Source: Typhlomys cinereus (Eukaryota > Chordata > Mammalia > Rodentia > Platacanthomyidae). From it: a stretch of DNA of 64,000 nucleotides. The notes beneath the pieces are model-generated. The model was not told the origin of the DNA. It made no database searches and was given only the letters and a program-made list of their open reading frames with translations. This document shows, piece after piece, positions 22,521 to 33,188 of the stretch (position 1 is the first letter of the stretch; each line of letters opens with the position of its first letter). The stretch spans positions 933,078 through 997,077 of the forward strand of contig JALPQD010000629.1 in NCBI GenBank assembly GCA_023101885.1, given 5' to 3'. The translations under genes were made by a program, and so were the position numbers.

Positions 22521-23494
22521 AGAAAAGGGGCCTAGGAGGCGAGAAAGGAGGGGTCTGGTCCCCTGGGCGCTTTCCCTCCCTTCTCCTTCCCTCACCCCTC
22601 CTTCCTCTCCCACTCCAGTCTCCGCAGACCCCGTGCACTGGGGCTCTGAGTTGAGCTGGAAGGTGGGGGGCTGCTGTGCCCAGGACAGGTCACACACTGG
22701 CTTCTCTTCTCAGTCTTCCTTCACGGACGGTCCAAGGCGGCCCACAGTGGCCCATGGGCAGGTCATGTTCACATCGCCACCTACCTGCAGTGGCACCTGA
22801 GCCCCTGATTATGCCTGGACCGCCTCGTACACATCCCCAACTTCCCTTGTTCACCAGTTACCGTCCGCCGTCTGTTCTGTGTGCGAGTTCAGCCTTCAGG
22901 GTTCTGAGTGCAATGCGTGCTTTTCATTCATGCAGCTCTTTAGAGTTAGCGCTTCGCCAGCTTTTAGGTGCAAAACCCGGGCTTAGAGAGACTGGGTGGC
23001 TTTTCCCAAGGTCCCACAGCGAAGAAACAGTCGCTTCAAACCACAGACTAACCTAGATTTGTGTAAGAGTCACACACAACGACAGATTTGCATGTGAATG
23101 CCCCGACCCACCTATTCAGGGTGGAGCTACACCCTCCAGGGGTATTTCGATGAAGAGAATTTATTGAGCACGTACTATGGAGTTTGCCATTCCATGCACA
23201 CGGACACCCTGAGCTGTACACGTGGTCATTACCTTGCACGCTCCAGAAACAGCATGGGGAGAGGTCACGTGCCTGAGCTACTGGCGGGTCATACCTGCGC
23301 CCAAGCTCTTGAGGGTCACTTTCCAGTGTGCTTGGAGCACGTACGTGACCCAGCTCCTCTCCTGGGGCCGCTGGCCTGCCCAGAGACACCTTCTCACCAT
23401 CTGCCCATCTCTCCCCCGTCCCTGGAGGAGGTGGGGGCAGGGATCCAGGGATGGGGCGCACCACAGATTAATACGGCCCCGGTGTTCCCAGAGG

Positions 23495-23710
23495 CCAGGG
23501 CCGCACTAATGATGGGGATGATAGAACGCAGAAGTGTGAAAAGAATTTTAATAGATCTGACAAGTCTAATAAGAATTTGTGTCTAGAAGGGTCCTCCTCT
23601 GGGGCCGCAGGCTGACGCAGCCCTGACGGCTGAGATTTGTTTACCGCCTGGCATCGCCGCTCCGTCTCCTGCCAACTCTTGATTAATCTAATTGGAGACG
23701 TTCAGAGCCC
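23495..23710. promoter_or_regulatory. Candidate conserved non-coding element in PAX7 intron 8
   Basis: Two AT-rich islands, GAATTTTAATAGATCTGAC with TCTAATAAGAATTTGTG, and CTTGATTAATCTAATTGGAG, flank a GC-rich bridge with CTGACGCAGCCCTGACGG. TTAATC/TAATCT sites fit bicoid- or paired-type homeodomains. Not part of any repeat I recognise. Confidence 0.35.
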
Positions 23711-24018
23711 AGGCGGGGCGCAAGGCAGGGGAGGGGAGACACGGAAGGATGGAGGGACAGTGAGGGCTGTTGACAGGGGTCCTGATGGGGGATGTCACCG
23801 CCCTGCCCTCCCTGGCTCCGCCCTGGGGAAGGGGCAGGCTCTGCAGCCCAGGCCCCCCCACCCCCGAGTCCTGGGAGTTAGCGGGGTCAATAGAAGAGTT
23901 TGGCTTCGTCGGCTATGGCAAAGAGAGGCTAAGCAAGCACCTACTGTGTGCCGTGCCGTGTGGTGTGGAAGCAGGAAGGGTGAGGGAGGCCCAGAGGGTT
24001 TGATGGCAGGATGCCAAT

Positions 24019-24072
24019 CCTGTGTGTGTGCGCGTGTGTGTGTGTGTGTGTGCGTGTGTGTGTGTGTGTGTG
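24019..24072. repeat. (GT)n microsatellite with CG interruptions
   Basis: GT array with GCGC and GTGCG interruptions, forming the tail of the inverted SINE beginning at 24073. Confidence 0.9.
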
Positions 24073-24335
24073 GTAGTGTACATCGTGTGTGGAGGCTAGA
24101 GTTCAACCTCAGGTGTCATTCCTAAGGGCTTGTCTACTAGTTTTAGCAAACAGGATCTCTCTCGGGCTTGGGACTCATTGATCAGTCTAGGCTGGCCAGC
24201 AAGCCCCAGGGGCCTCCGCCCCTCCAGCCTGGATGATCATCACCAGTTGCTCATGTTGTTTCTGGGACTCGAACCTGGGTCCTCATGTTTTGGGGCAAGC
24301 ATGTTACCTCCTGAGCTGTCTTTCCACCCCTGCCA
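24073..24335 (-). mobile_element. B4-like composite SINE, inverted
   Basis: GTGGAGGCTAGAGTTCAACC, GTCTAGGCTGGCCAGCAAGC, TCCAGCCTGGATGATCATCA and GGGACTCGAACCTGGGTCC appear in inverted order, ending in GCTGTCTTTCCACCCC at the head. Confidence 0.75.
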
Positions 24336-24696
24336 GGCACCAGCTCCAGCACCTTTAGATAACACACTAGTATGAGTCTGGACCACACAGCTGGGCTGTG
24401 CCTCGGTTTCCACATTTATCAAACAGCAGCAGTCCTGCCTATGGCACGGGGCTTGGGTCCCCCCAGCACACAGCAGGTCCCCACTGAATGCAGGTTCTCA
24501 CAACTCAGCCCAAGCCTGCTGCAGTCCTGTCAGGGGTATGTGTGGCAGCACCAGGGCGAGGCAGACCACCTACCTCCCTTGTGTGACTCAAGCAAGGTCG
24601 CCTGACCTGGCTCACGCTCTTCTCAAATCCCTGACATTGTCTGAAGCTGAAGTGGGACTTAGGAGGTGGAGAGACCTCATGCATGCTCTCTAGTTG

Positions 24697-24720
24697 CACA
24701 CACACACACACACACACACA
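24697..24720. repeat. (CA)n microsatellite
   Basis: Twelve perfect CA units, followed by GTGCACATACATGCATGCGC. Confidence 0.9.
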
Positions 24721-25509
24721 GGTGTGCACATACATGCATGCGCACAGTGAGTGTATACATATGCGCACATACGTGCATGCAGGAGTCGTTCTAGGGGCTA
24801 CTGGTGAGGTCTGGGGGCCTGAGAACCTGTCACCAGGCTCCTAGGATTTGAGAACATGCTGGGACCCAATGAGCCCCAGTGACATAATCTCTCAGGACCT
24901 TGGTTCAGCTGTCTGTCAAAAAGGGACAGGAGACAGTCCTGCTCCCTGGCGGGGCTGGGCTTTGACTCGAGTGCACAGAGAGAACAGGGCTGAGAGCGAG
25001 CCAGCACACAGTCAGCTCCCTGCAGCCAAAGCTCCACCCTTTCTGTGCCTGCCACCCTCTGAGGGGGTGGCTTCTGCCATGTGCACCCTGGCACCTAGAG
25101 CTGAGGCAGGGTGGCCAGAGCAGTGGGGTTTCCCCTAGACCAGAGCTGAGAACCCCACCTCCTCACTCTCCCAGCAGAGCGAGGCTGTTACAGCCACCTC
25201 TGCTCTCCCAACGAGAGCCTGTAATGCCACAGAGGGACGCCTAGCCCAGGAGCTCAGCCCAGGACTCTTCTCTTCGCCCAGTCTGTGAGCTGAGGGGCCC
25301 GGGGTTAAGATGCTCCAGAGACCCCCAGGACATTTGCACATCCTTTTGGAAATCCAGGAAGCCTTGCTCTGGCCCCTCTGTGACTGGCATGTTCAAGATC
25401 ATTATCTTGTATGAGCCTCATGCAGAGCCCTAGAGCAGGCTGGGATTTGTGTTCCCATTTTGCAGATGGTAAAACAAAGGAAGAAGAACACCTCGCCCAA
25501 AGCCACAGG

Positions 25510-25970
25510 TCATAGCTTCTCTTCTGTTGCTGTGATAAGTAGTCTGACCAAAGCAACTTAAAGGAGAAGCGGCTTATTCTGGCTCACGGCTCAGGGGTAC
25601 AGTCTATCATGGTGGAGAAGGCATGGGTAGAGCAGCCTGAGCCTGGCACCTCACATTACATCTGCTGTCAGGAAGCAAGAGAGGGAGAGGGAAGGAGAGG
25701 AAGAGGGAGAGGGAGGGAGAGAGAGAGAAAGAGAACAAGCTATCTAACTCAAGACCTGCCTCCTAGTGACAGCTCCTTCAGCAAAGCTCCACTACCTACT
25801 GATTTCCAAACAGCCCCCCTCCAGCAGTGCTTCCATTTGGGGGCCAAGTGTTCAAACGCACAAGCCCGTGGGATATGACATTCCGAGCTCTCGCACCACA
25901 CAAGCAGGGAATGAAGGAACAGGAGATGACCGCTCTTCACATCCCCATCAAAGGTTGTTTCCTCGGGTGT
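25510..25970 (+). mobile_element. Medium-length interspersed repeat (type A)
   Basis: Begins TTCTGTTGCTGTGATAAGTA, then GACCAAAGCAACTTAAAGG, GGCTTATTCTGGCTCACGG and ACAGTCTATCATGGTGGAG. This is a rodent repeat structure I remember as URR1/hAT-Charlie-like or related to MaLR; assignment is uncertain. A GA-rich insert (25680-25735) sits in its middle. Confidence 0.6.
25676..25735. repeat. GA-rich purine tract
   Basis: Imperfect GAGG/GGGA/GAGA run about 60 bases long inside the type A repeat. Confidence 0.85.
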
Positions 25971-26059
25971 GAGGTGGCCAGGGGTGGCCACCAGAGCTCA
26001 GGCCCCAGTTCCAGAATCTTCCCAATGGAGCTTTGTAGCCTGGGCCATTATCTTCTCGT

Positions 26060-26530
26060 TATAGACAAGGGAGGAAGGAAGGTGGGGCAGGGAAGGAGGG
26101 AAAGGAAGGGGAAGGAAGAGTAAGGGAAAAGGGAGAGGAGAAGGGGAAGGAAGGATAGATGGATAGGTAGATAGAAAAACTGATGAAAAGATAGATGGAT
26201 GAATGATGGAAGGATGGATGGATGGATGGATGCATGGACGGACGGATGGATGGATGCATGGACAGATGGATGGATGGATGATAGATGGATGCATGGATGG
26301 ATGCATGGACAGATAGATGGATGGATGGATGGATAGATGGATGGATGGATGGATGCATGGATGTAAATATTGATAGATGAATGGACAGGTGGTGAACAAA
26401 TGGACAGAAGATGGATGGATGGACAGAAGGTTGATGGATGGTCAGATGGGTAGATGGATAGGTACAAATATGGATGGACAAATGGACATATATACAGAAA
26501 ACGGATGGATGGACGCAAGATGGATGGTAT
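26060..26530. repeat. GGAA then GATG tetranucleotide satellite
   Basis: A GGAA-rich lead (26068-26155) turns into imperfect GATG repeats with GATGCATGGAC variants up to about 26525. It translates as Met-Asp-Gly or Ile-His-Pro-Ser repeats. Confidence 0.9.
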
Positions 26531-26534
26531 AACA

Positions 26535-26880
26535 GTTACTCTAACTATTGCTGTGAGAGAGCACCCAAAATCGATCAAATTAAGGGAGAAAGGGAGGTTT
26601 ATTCAGCTTACGGTTCCAGAGGGAAGGTACAGTCTCAAAGCAGAGGTGGCATGGCTGGTGGCCACAGCTGGAGGAGGCTATGTCACCGCAGACATCTTGG
26701 AAGCTGAGAGCTGCAAACTGCTTGCTGCAAAGGCAGACTTCTCCTGGAGGTAGGGTGGGACTCATCCACCTCAAGGCCCACCTCTTGTGATTGCCTTCCT
26801 CCAGTGAGGCTCCACCTGTCAAGGTGCCATGACCTTGCCAAACACATGAGACTGTGGGGGACACATTTCAAACCAAGACA
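26535..26880 (+). mobile_element. Medium-length interspersed repeat (type A) between two GATG arrays
   Basis: ACTATTGCTGTGAGAGAGC, GGAGGTTTATTCAGCTTACG and GTGGCATGGCTGGTGGCC mark the same family as the 25510 copy. It ends at ACATTTCAAACCAAGACA and is followed directly by GATGGATGG units, so it either landed in an existing array or the array grew from both edges. Confidence 0.55.
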
Positions 26881-27195
26881 GATGGATGGATGGATGGATG
26901 GATGGATGGATGGATGGATGGATGGATGGACGGACGGACGGATGCATGGATGGATGGATGGACAGACGGACAGACGAATGCATGGATGGACGGACAAACG
27001 GACAGACAGACAGACGGATGGACAAACGGACAGACGGATGGATGGACAGACGGACAGATGGATGGATGGATGGATGGATGGATGGATAGATGGATGATGG
27101 ATGGAGGATGGATGGATGGATGGATGGATGGATGGTCAGAAGGTGGGCAGGTGGATGGATAGATGGACAGATGGATAGATGGACAGATGGATCGA
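26881..27195. repeat. GGAT/GGAC satellite array next to PAX7 exon 9
   Basis: About 310 bases of GATG/GGAC/GACA units, purest at 26881-26930 and 27055-27135. It ends about 50 bases upstream of the exon 9 acceptor, on the transcribed strand as a purine-rich (GGAU)n RNA. Confidence 0.95.
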
Positions 27196-27247
27196 GGTTA
27201 AAAAGGAGATCGACGAACAATCTCTAGAGTTTCTCTCTGTTTTCCAG
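27196..27247 (+). promoter_or_regulatory. PAX7: Branch-point and acceptor region of PAX7 exon 9
   Basis: Only about 50 bases separate the satellite array from the exon. They hold a purine-rich start (GGTTAAAAAGGAGATCG), possible branch adenines in GACGAACAATC, and then the pyrimidine tract GAGTTTCTCTCTGTTTTCCAG. All classical acceptor signals must therefore sit in this short unique segment. Confidence 0.7.
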
Positions 27248-27363
27248 CTGCTGTTGACTACCTGGCCAAGAACGTGAGTCTGTCTACGCAGCGCCGCATG
27301 AAGCTCGGGGAGCACTCTGCCGTGCTGGGACTCCTGCCTGTGGAAACTGGCCAGGCTTATTAG
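27248..27363 (+). CDS. PAX7: PAX7 terminal coding exon (exon 9) with OAR-type tail and stop
   Basis: The split Thr codon is completed by CT at 27248-27249, followed by 37 codons and TAG at 27361-27363. The peptide reads AVDYLAKNVSLSTQRRMK, then LGEHSAVLGLLPVETGQAY, the C terminus of the long PAX7 isoform shared with PAX3. The segment around STQRRMKLGEHSAVLGL matches the OAR motif found near the C terminus of many paired-type homeodomain proteins, where it is thought to modulate transactivation. The acceptor is TTTTCCAG at 27240-27247, preceded by a pyrimidine run. Phase agrees exactly with the upstream exon: 18628-18874 plus this exon give one uninterrupted frame. The exon sits only about 50 bases downstream of a large GGAT/GGAC satellite array, which is unusual. 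The coding part is intact, with no frameshift or missing residue that I can see. Confidence 0.96.
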
Positions 27364-29293
27364 GGCTTCTGGGGCAACTTGGCCCAGCCCCCCACCCCAC
27401 CCAGCCCTTCCTGACCCTGGAGCCTCCTTGCCTCCATTCTCTCACCCCTCCACCCGCGAGGTCAGAGGAGGCCAAGGTGGAGACACGTCCCTTCTCACGG
27501 GCAGCCCTCTGGAGACTACTCATATGTCACCCACCCCTGTGGCTGGGGACCCAAAGAGGCCCTTGAAGTCTGCCTGCCCCGCCCCACCCCCACCCTGGTC
27601 CCCAGCTATCCCCTGGCCAGCCTGCGGTGTCCTCGGCTTTAGCTGCTATGGCCTCGGTACTGTCTCAGTATAAACACTGAGACTCACCCTGGACCGAGCA
27701 CCTTAGCACCGGAAGGACTGTGCCCCACGCGTGGTCTGGGGGTCCTTGCAGAGATGCAGGGGGAGCCTGGCTGCGGGGTAGGGAGCTGCTTGGGAGGGGG
27801 TGGTCTGTGGCTCTGCATCAACCCCTCCCTCCTCTGAACTCTGGGCCATGGCCCCGAGGAGGGCAGGGGTAGGCGGGTTCTTCCCAAGGGAGTAGACGGG
27901 GTGCCAGTCTCAGCAGAGCTGAGTGCTTCAGGACAGTCCTGCCGAATGCAGGGGACCTACTCCAGATGGGAACTGAGAGTGGGCATGGGGAGGGGGGCGG
28001 GGACAGTCAGAAAGAGGCTCAACCAGCATGGGGGGGGCTGTGGAGGCGGGGCCTTGCTAGTCACTCCTAAGATGCACCCTGATTCAGGCTTCAGGGCTGG
28101 CAGAACGCATCAGCCTCCTTGATGGGCGGGGGAGGGGAACATTTAGAGTCCTTGGGAGAAGAGAAATCGCAGGCAGGCTTGGCGCGGAGGGACAAGACAG
28201 ACAGTCGGTGGGGCCCCAGGCTTCCACGCTCAGCCACTGGAGTCGTATGTACCCCAGGAACCTGGATTCTCACACAGCCCCCTCCCCCATGTTGTGAATG
28301 CCGGCCCTATGGGAACATCCGTTTCCCAGGGGGGGCCTTGATGTCACTTGGATATGGAGAACTTTGAAGGGGGTTTTGAATGGCTGGACCCCTGGAAAGT
28401 CTCCCAGGGGCTCTGCATCTGTGGGGAGCAGGGCCTTGGCCTGGCACGACTGGCATCTCAGTGCTGCCTGCTCCCAACCAAGAGGCTTCTGCCGTCTGAT
28501 TAGGTTCTGTTCCCCCAAGGCACAGTTTTAAAGTCATCCCTCCTGGGTAGAAGAAGATGTGGAGGGTCCCAGAGGAGAGGAGAGGCACCTCCTGTAACCG
28601 CCCCAGGGGCTTCCTTGTACTGTAGCTAAGCGTAGGGTCCTTGGGAGACTGGCAGCCCCAGATCTCGAGTCTCCTCCCCTGAGCTCGTCACCGTTTTTCG
28701 CCTGTTTCTCAGAATTCTATCCATCTTCAGCATCACCTTCAACACTGAGATCTCCTTCATCCGGGGCTGCCAGGCACGGGGCAGTTGCGCTGGGAGACAC
28801 GGCGCCAGCCTACAAGCGTTGGGTCCAGTTGCTCGTCTCTACCTGGACGCAAGGGGCCAGCCCGCAGCCCAGTCCATCTGCGCCTCTTGCCCTCAGCCAG
28901 CCAGACATCCCTAGAGGGAGGGGCCGCCGCTTCGCAAGCCCACCTCGCTTCCTTCTGCCTGGAGAGCTGGGGTTTGACAAGACCCTGAGACACGTGTCTA
29001 CCTGGGCACCATCCGTGTGACCAAAGCCCACCTGTGGCTCATCTTCAGACCTCGTCCATAGCCTGGGCCATGACTGCGGCTTGCATCTGCGGTTCAATTG
29101 AGGGGGGTGAGGTCAGAGAGACTCTCTGGTAGCGCCAAGCGCCAGACAAGAGTGACTCGTTGAGTTTTTAGCCCACGTATCGGTGGAGCCTCCACGGCAA
29201 AGACTGGGTTCTTCAGCTCTTCACGTTGCCTGCCTCTGGCACCAGCTTCCCGAAGCAGCTCTATCAGAAGACCAAACCCCTCGTGCTTCCTCC

Positions 29294-29301
29294 ACATTCC
29301 A
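29294..29301 (+). promoter_or_regulatory. PAX7: miR-1/206 8-mer seed match in PAX7 3' UTR
   Basis: ACATTCCA is the 8-mer target of the miR-1/206 family. Repression of PAX7 by these muscle microRNAs during satellite-cell differentiation is established in mouse. That this particular site is used is inferred. Confidence 0.5.
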
Positions 29302-29977
29302 CCCCCTCCTCCAGACTGTCCTGCTCAGGACGTACCTGAGTCTCCTTAAAGAGGAGCAGAGATTTCCCCGGCAGGTGATGTCAAAACTTCCCAGGACCAA
29401 TCTCAGTGAAAAAGAGTTAAGACCTGCTTGGGGGAGGGGGGATGGACAGGGTCCCTCTGAGGTTCCTCCAAGCCGCCATCTTGGTGTACAGTTGAACTTA
29501 CTCTCCGAGGGCAGCAGCAAGCTCACCCCATCCCCCCGCAGCATCCAATGTACTCATACAATTGCACTACTCCCTCTGTAAAATTCAGCTCATGTTGGCA
29601 GCGGAGAGGCGATTGGGGCCGGATGAGAGACCCCCAGGGCCTCCATCTCTTTCACCAGAAGTCTGACCTCCAGTGGCCAGGCCTGAAACAGCCCCACTCC
29701 CCCCCATACATAAGAGTCCATAAGCGAGATAAGAGGGGGTGTCTTCCACCTCGCCCCAAGCAGCTACTGCTCCTTCCCATGGGGCCCCCCTCTTCTGAAC
29801 TCACTGTACATTAGTTGGAAACGTCGTGATGTGGTGTTTATAGGAAGTTGACTTTTTATATATAAATATATATACTAAAAGAGGAAAAACAGCCCCCCTC
29901 CCCACTGTGTGTGTTGTGCTAGGACCAGGGACCATCTGTAGGGGTCTAACTGCATCTTGTGTGTTTCGGGTTATTAT

Positions 29978-29985
29978 ACATTCCA
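29978..29985 (+). promoter_or_regulatory. PAX7: miR-1/206 8-mer seed match in PAX7 3' UTR
   Basis: A second full ACATTCCA 8-mer lies only seven bases upstream of the TGTC microsatellite, in an AU-rich context (GGGTTATTAT) that favours microRNA access. Confidence 0.5.
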
Positions 29986-29991
29986 CGCTTG

Positions 29992-30038
<47 letters not shown>
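29992..30038. repeat. (TGTC)n microsatellite in PAX7 3' UTR
   Basis: About eleven uninterrupted TGTC units. It lies inside the inferred 3' UTR, so it would be transcribed as a UGUC repeat. Length is likely variable between individuals. Confidence 0.95.
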
Positions 30039-30340
30039 TTCATCCAGTATTTCTCTTGTTGTGACAAAGACAAAGAATCATACATCGGAACCAAGCTAAG
30101 CTTCCATGCTCAGAGTTCGGATTGATTTCCCTTTACCTTTGCCAGAGGACTGGGGAGAAACCAGAGGAGACACAGCTAGGGGATGAAACAAGCACGAGAA
30201 ATGAATGTGGGGAGAGGTTGACCCCCAAGACAGACAGTAAAGTCAGGGTTGCCATCTGATGTGGCTGGAGGGCTTTAAGGCAGGTCCCGGACTTGGGGCG
30301 CTCGCTCCCCCCAAGCCCAGTGCTTACTGGACAGAGCAGA

Positions 30341-30347
30341 ACATTCC
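30341..30347 (+). promoter_or_regulatory. PAX7: miR-1/206 7-mer seed match in PAX7 3' UTR
   Basis: ACATTCC followed by C gives a 7-mer-m8 match, weaker than the two 8-mers. Local context is GC-rich, so its contribution is uncertain. Confidence 0.35.
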
Positions 30348-30638
30348 CAGGCGCGGAGCTGGACCCTCCTGCGGGCCAGTCAAGACTTCCACGTGGGCAC
30401 CTGCGGCGTCCATGCTCTCACGAGGCTCTTGACGTATCTCTCCCTGCTGGACACTTTTTGGGGCGTATGGGTCTTCTCTCCTACAGAAGCATCAGGCCAA
30501 GACCAAAGGGGGGTGGGGAGGTACTCAGGTCGCCCTCTTGAAATGCTACAAGATATCCGATGTATCTAATGTTTCCTCTGTCCACTCCCACACGGCCAAC
30601 CCGCTTCCTGGGGAAAAATATCCACACAGTGCTCTAGA

Positions 30639-30645
30639 ACATTCC
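30639..30645 (+). promoter_or_regulatory. PAX7: miR-1/206 7-mer seed match in PAX7 3' UTR
   Basis: ACATTCC followed by T is a 7-mer-m8 match about 230 bases before the proposed poly(A) signals. Sites near UTR ends tend to be more effective. Confidence 0.4.
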
Positions 30646-30868
30646 TTCCTTCTAGTAACTGTAAACATTGTCACTTCCGTGTTCCTCTCAGCCATTTTCC
30701 TCCACGTGGAAGCGAGTGTGTGGGCATGAGTGGATATGTACATATGCGCGTCTCAAATATAATGGCACCATAATTTATTCAGCTATATGGAATAGTAGAC
30801 TAGAACGAGAAACTGGTATCTGCTTTAACTACCTGCTGCTTATAAGCACTGCCTCTGTAACTATTCAC

Positions 30869-30883
30869 ATTAAAGACATTAAA
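30869..30883 (+). terminator. PAX7: Candidate PAX7 polyadenylation signals (two ATTAAA)
   Basis: ATTAAA occurs at 30869-30874 and again at 30878-30883, the most common variant of AATAAA. A G/T-containing segment (GAGGGGTCTGTGG) follows within 10-25 bases, in the position expected for a downstream element. I saw no canonical AATAAA on the + strand between the stop codon and this point. Inference only. Confidence 0.45.
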
Positions 30884-32514
30884 AAGCATCTTGAGGGGTC
30901 TGTGGCCCCAGTCCCTTGCCATTGTATACCCGGGGGCTGAGATGTCGGGGAACCAGGCGGTAGGTGGGGAGTAGGGCTGCTTCTCTCGCACTCCATTGAA
31001 TGCCTCTCCCAGTGCCAAGCAGCCCCTGGAGTATTGTGGGTACTATCAGTATTGATCTGGCTCTGATCAACAGGAGAAACTTCTAGAATGTCTTATGAGA
31101 GCAGCTTTGAGGTACGGGAGGAGGGGACCCCCAGAGCAGATGTTCTTCACCCCTGAGCAACGACCCTTCCATGGCTCTTCCATTACATAAGACTGGGGAG
31201 GTACGGGGAGCCCGGAAGCATCGTTGTGACCCCCAAGGCAGACCTGGAGTGGAGCATCTTGGTGAATTACTGACAGGAGACACACAACATGACATCGGGG
31301 GGTCCCTGGAGCCCAGTTTCAACCTCTCACGACCAGGATCTTGGGTGTGTGAGAGCCCACTTGACCCCCAGGCTGGCCTCCTGTGCTCTTTGCATCAGTC
31401 AGTCACTGGCCGGGGAAGAAGGGGTGGGGCTTAGCCGCCAGCATCTCTCACCGACGTGACCGTCGTAGCCGTGCGACCTCAGCAGCAACCCGCTTCGACT
31501 CAGGGTGCTCTGGCCCAGACGAGGGGACCCGCACAAGGACCAGCAGCCTCCAGGCCCCATGTGCTCCCTGACCTGATGCTGGGGGGAGTGCTGGCGTCCA
31601 TGGGCGGCGTGAACAGGAAGGAGGAGAAGCAATCAGGAGATTGGCACCTATGGGTTGGTCTGTGTTCGTGACGCCCGGGTTAGGTTCTCCAGGGTCCAAC
31701 CTGGAGGGAGGGGCCATCTGCCCAAGGGCCTGTGACCGACCAATCAGAAAGCTGCCCCCAACACCTCTTCCACACAGTCCCTACGGCATAGCACAGTCCC
31801 TGTAGCGGTCCCTAGTGTCCTAACTGGTGCCCCCATCCTGATCCACCCATATCTGGTGGATCCCCCACCATCGCCGTCGGGAAGATTTGAGGAGAGCCAA
31901 GAACGAGCAAGCTGCGACTCAGTGCTCCGTGGGATTGGCTGTGGCTTCAGGGGTCAGTTCTTGGACCCAATCCCTGAGTGTCTTTAGAAAGTAGGCTTGA
32001 TGACTTCTAAGGCGCTCCTGGGTTACCATGGCGATCGGCTGAGCCAAAGCCTAGGCTTGAAGGTGGCCCACTGCATGCTGGCCTGACTCAAGAGATGTCC
32101 GTGTCCTGGGAAAGGAGCCAAAGTGCTAGTGTGAGGTGACAAGACATAGCCTCTGCCTTCACGGACCTCAGAGAGCTCCCCCAACCTCTCCCGAGGAGCT
32201 TGCCAAGGAATCTCCCAAGAGCCTTTGCTTCTATGAGCAGACACGCTCCTGCCCAGAATAAAGCCACGTCCCTGTTTGGAGGGCAAAGGTGGGAGTCAGA
32301 CGGACACGCCCCTGTGTGTGTCCCACCTCAGTGACTCTGCTCATCCCGTTTCAGGAACATGTTCCCCATTATGGTCAGTTGCACCCAAGGAAAAGTCTAG
32401 AAGCAAATTCACCATAAGGCAGGTATTTAAGCCATTAAGACAGACTGCTACATTATCTGGCACTGTTCTGGCCACAGCTGACCTATATACGTATCTATCC
32501 AACTACTTACTGTC

Positions 32515-33000
32515 TTGATGTGATTTCTGTTACTATAACAAAATACTCTAGGCAGGAAAATTAGGGAAGAATAATGTTTGGCTTGTGATTCCTGCGGCTG
32601 GGAAGTCCAAGAGCATGAGGCTGCATCTCTTCAGCATCTAGAGAGAACCCACTGCCGCACCCCAATATGGTCAAGAGAGGATGGGGGATGGGGGAAGAGA
32701 CCCTTTCGAGTCTCTCTTTTCCTTCTCATGGAGCCACCAGCCACGGTGGCTCCGCTTCTCATCCTGGAGAGCGCTCCTAGACCCCACCTGTTCCTACCAT
32801 TGACTTGTGACTTGGGGGAGAAGCCCCTGACCCAGGAGCATAGCCCAGTACTGGCCAGAGCCCAGCAGGGAACATTGGGACCATTCCAGTCGTGTGTCTG
32901 GGTGTACTGGGACAAAGAAGAGAGAGAGCTGGAACCTTCCACCAAGCCGTGATGTGGCTCACATTCCCTGGGCTATGGTAGGTCACATGGTCTCGTGGCC
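32515..33000 (+). mobile_element. Diverged interspersed repeat, type A-like
   Basis: TTTCTGTTACTATAACAAAAT and TGTTTGGCTTGTGATTCCTGC are a decayed version of the type A opening; TGAGGCTGCATCTCTTCAGC and TCTCCTTCTCATGGAGCC fall in the body. The downstream limit is approximate. Confidence 0.4.
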
Positions 33001-33188
33001 ACTCCAGAGACACAGGAAGCGTAGTCTACCACACTCCTGGGAGGTGGAATGGGGGCTCAGCACCAGGACCCCTGCCACAGAGGGTCCTATGAGGACCAGA
33101 TGAAGTCCTGGGTGTGAGAGGGGCCACATTTGTTCTGAACTCCCCTCTCTCTGCAGCCTCTGGAGGCAGGTGGGCTGGAGCTGGCATG

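Larger units (their letters stand above)
18875..27247 (+). other. PAX7: PAX7 intron between exons 8 and 9
   Basis: This 8.4-kb intron begins GTGAGT and ends TTTTCCAG. It carries a B3-like SINE (19190), a B1-containing composite (19510), a tRNA-headed SINE (19789), a 0.7-kb GT-type minisatellite (21475-22205), a B4-like SINE (24073), two medium repeats (25510, 26535) and two GATG-type arrays (26150, 26880). Two AT-rich blocks at 22353 and 23495 look like conserved non-coding DNA. I see no additional exon. Confidence 0.85.
27364..30900 (+). other. PAX7: PAX7 3' untranslated region (end estimated)
   Basis: About 3.5 kb of mostly unique sequence follows the stop codon without the dense SINE content seen elsewhere. 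The distal part is AU-rich, for example TTTTTATATATAAATATATA near 29855 and ATAATTTATTCAGC near 30771, typical of conserved 3' UTR ends. It contains a TGTC microsatellite and four miR-1/206 seed matches. The 3' boundary is inferred from the ATTAAA pair at 30869-30883. A longer UTR is possible, and no cDNA was available. Confidence 0.6.

Noticed and set aside
26819..27220. Met-Asp-Gly and Ile-His-Pro-Ser repeat proteins on both strands
   Set aside because: Translations of the GGAT/GGAC array; the sequence is intronic to PAX7.
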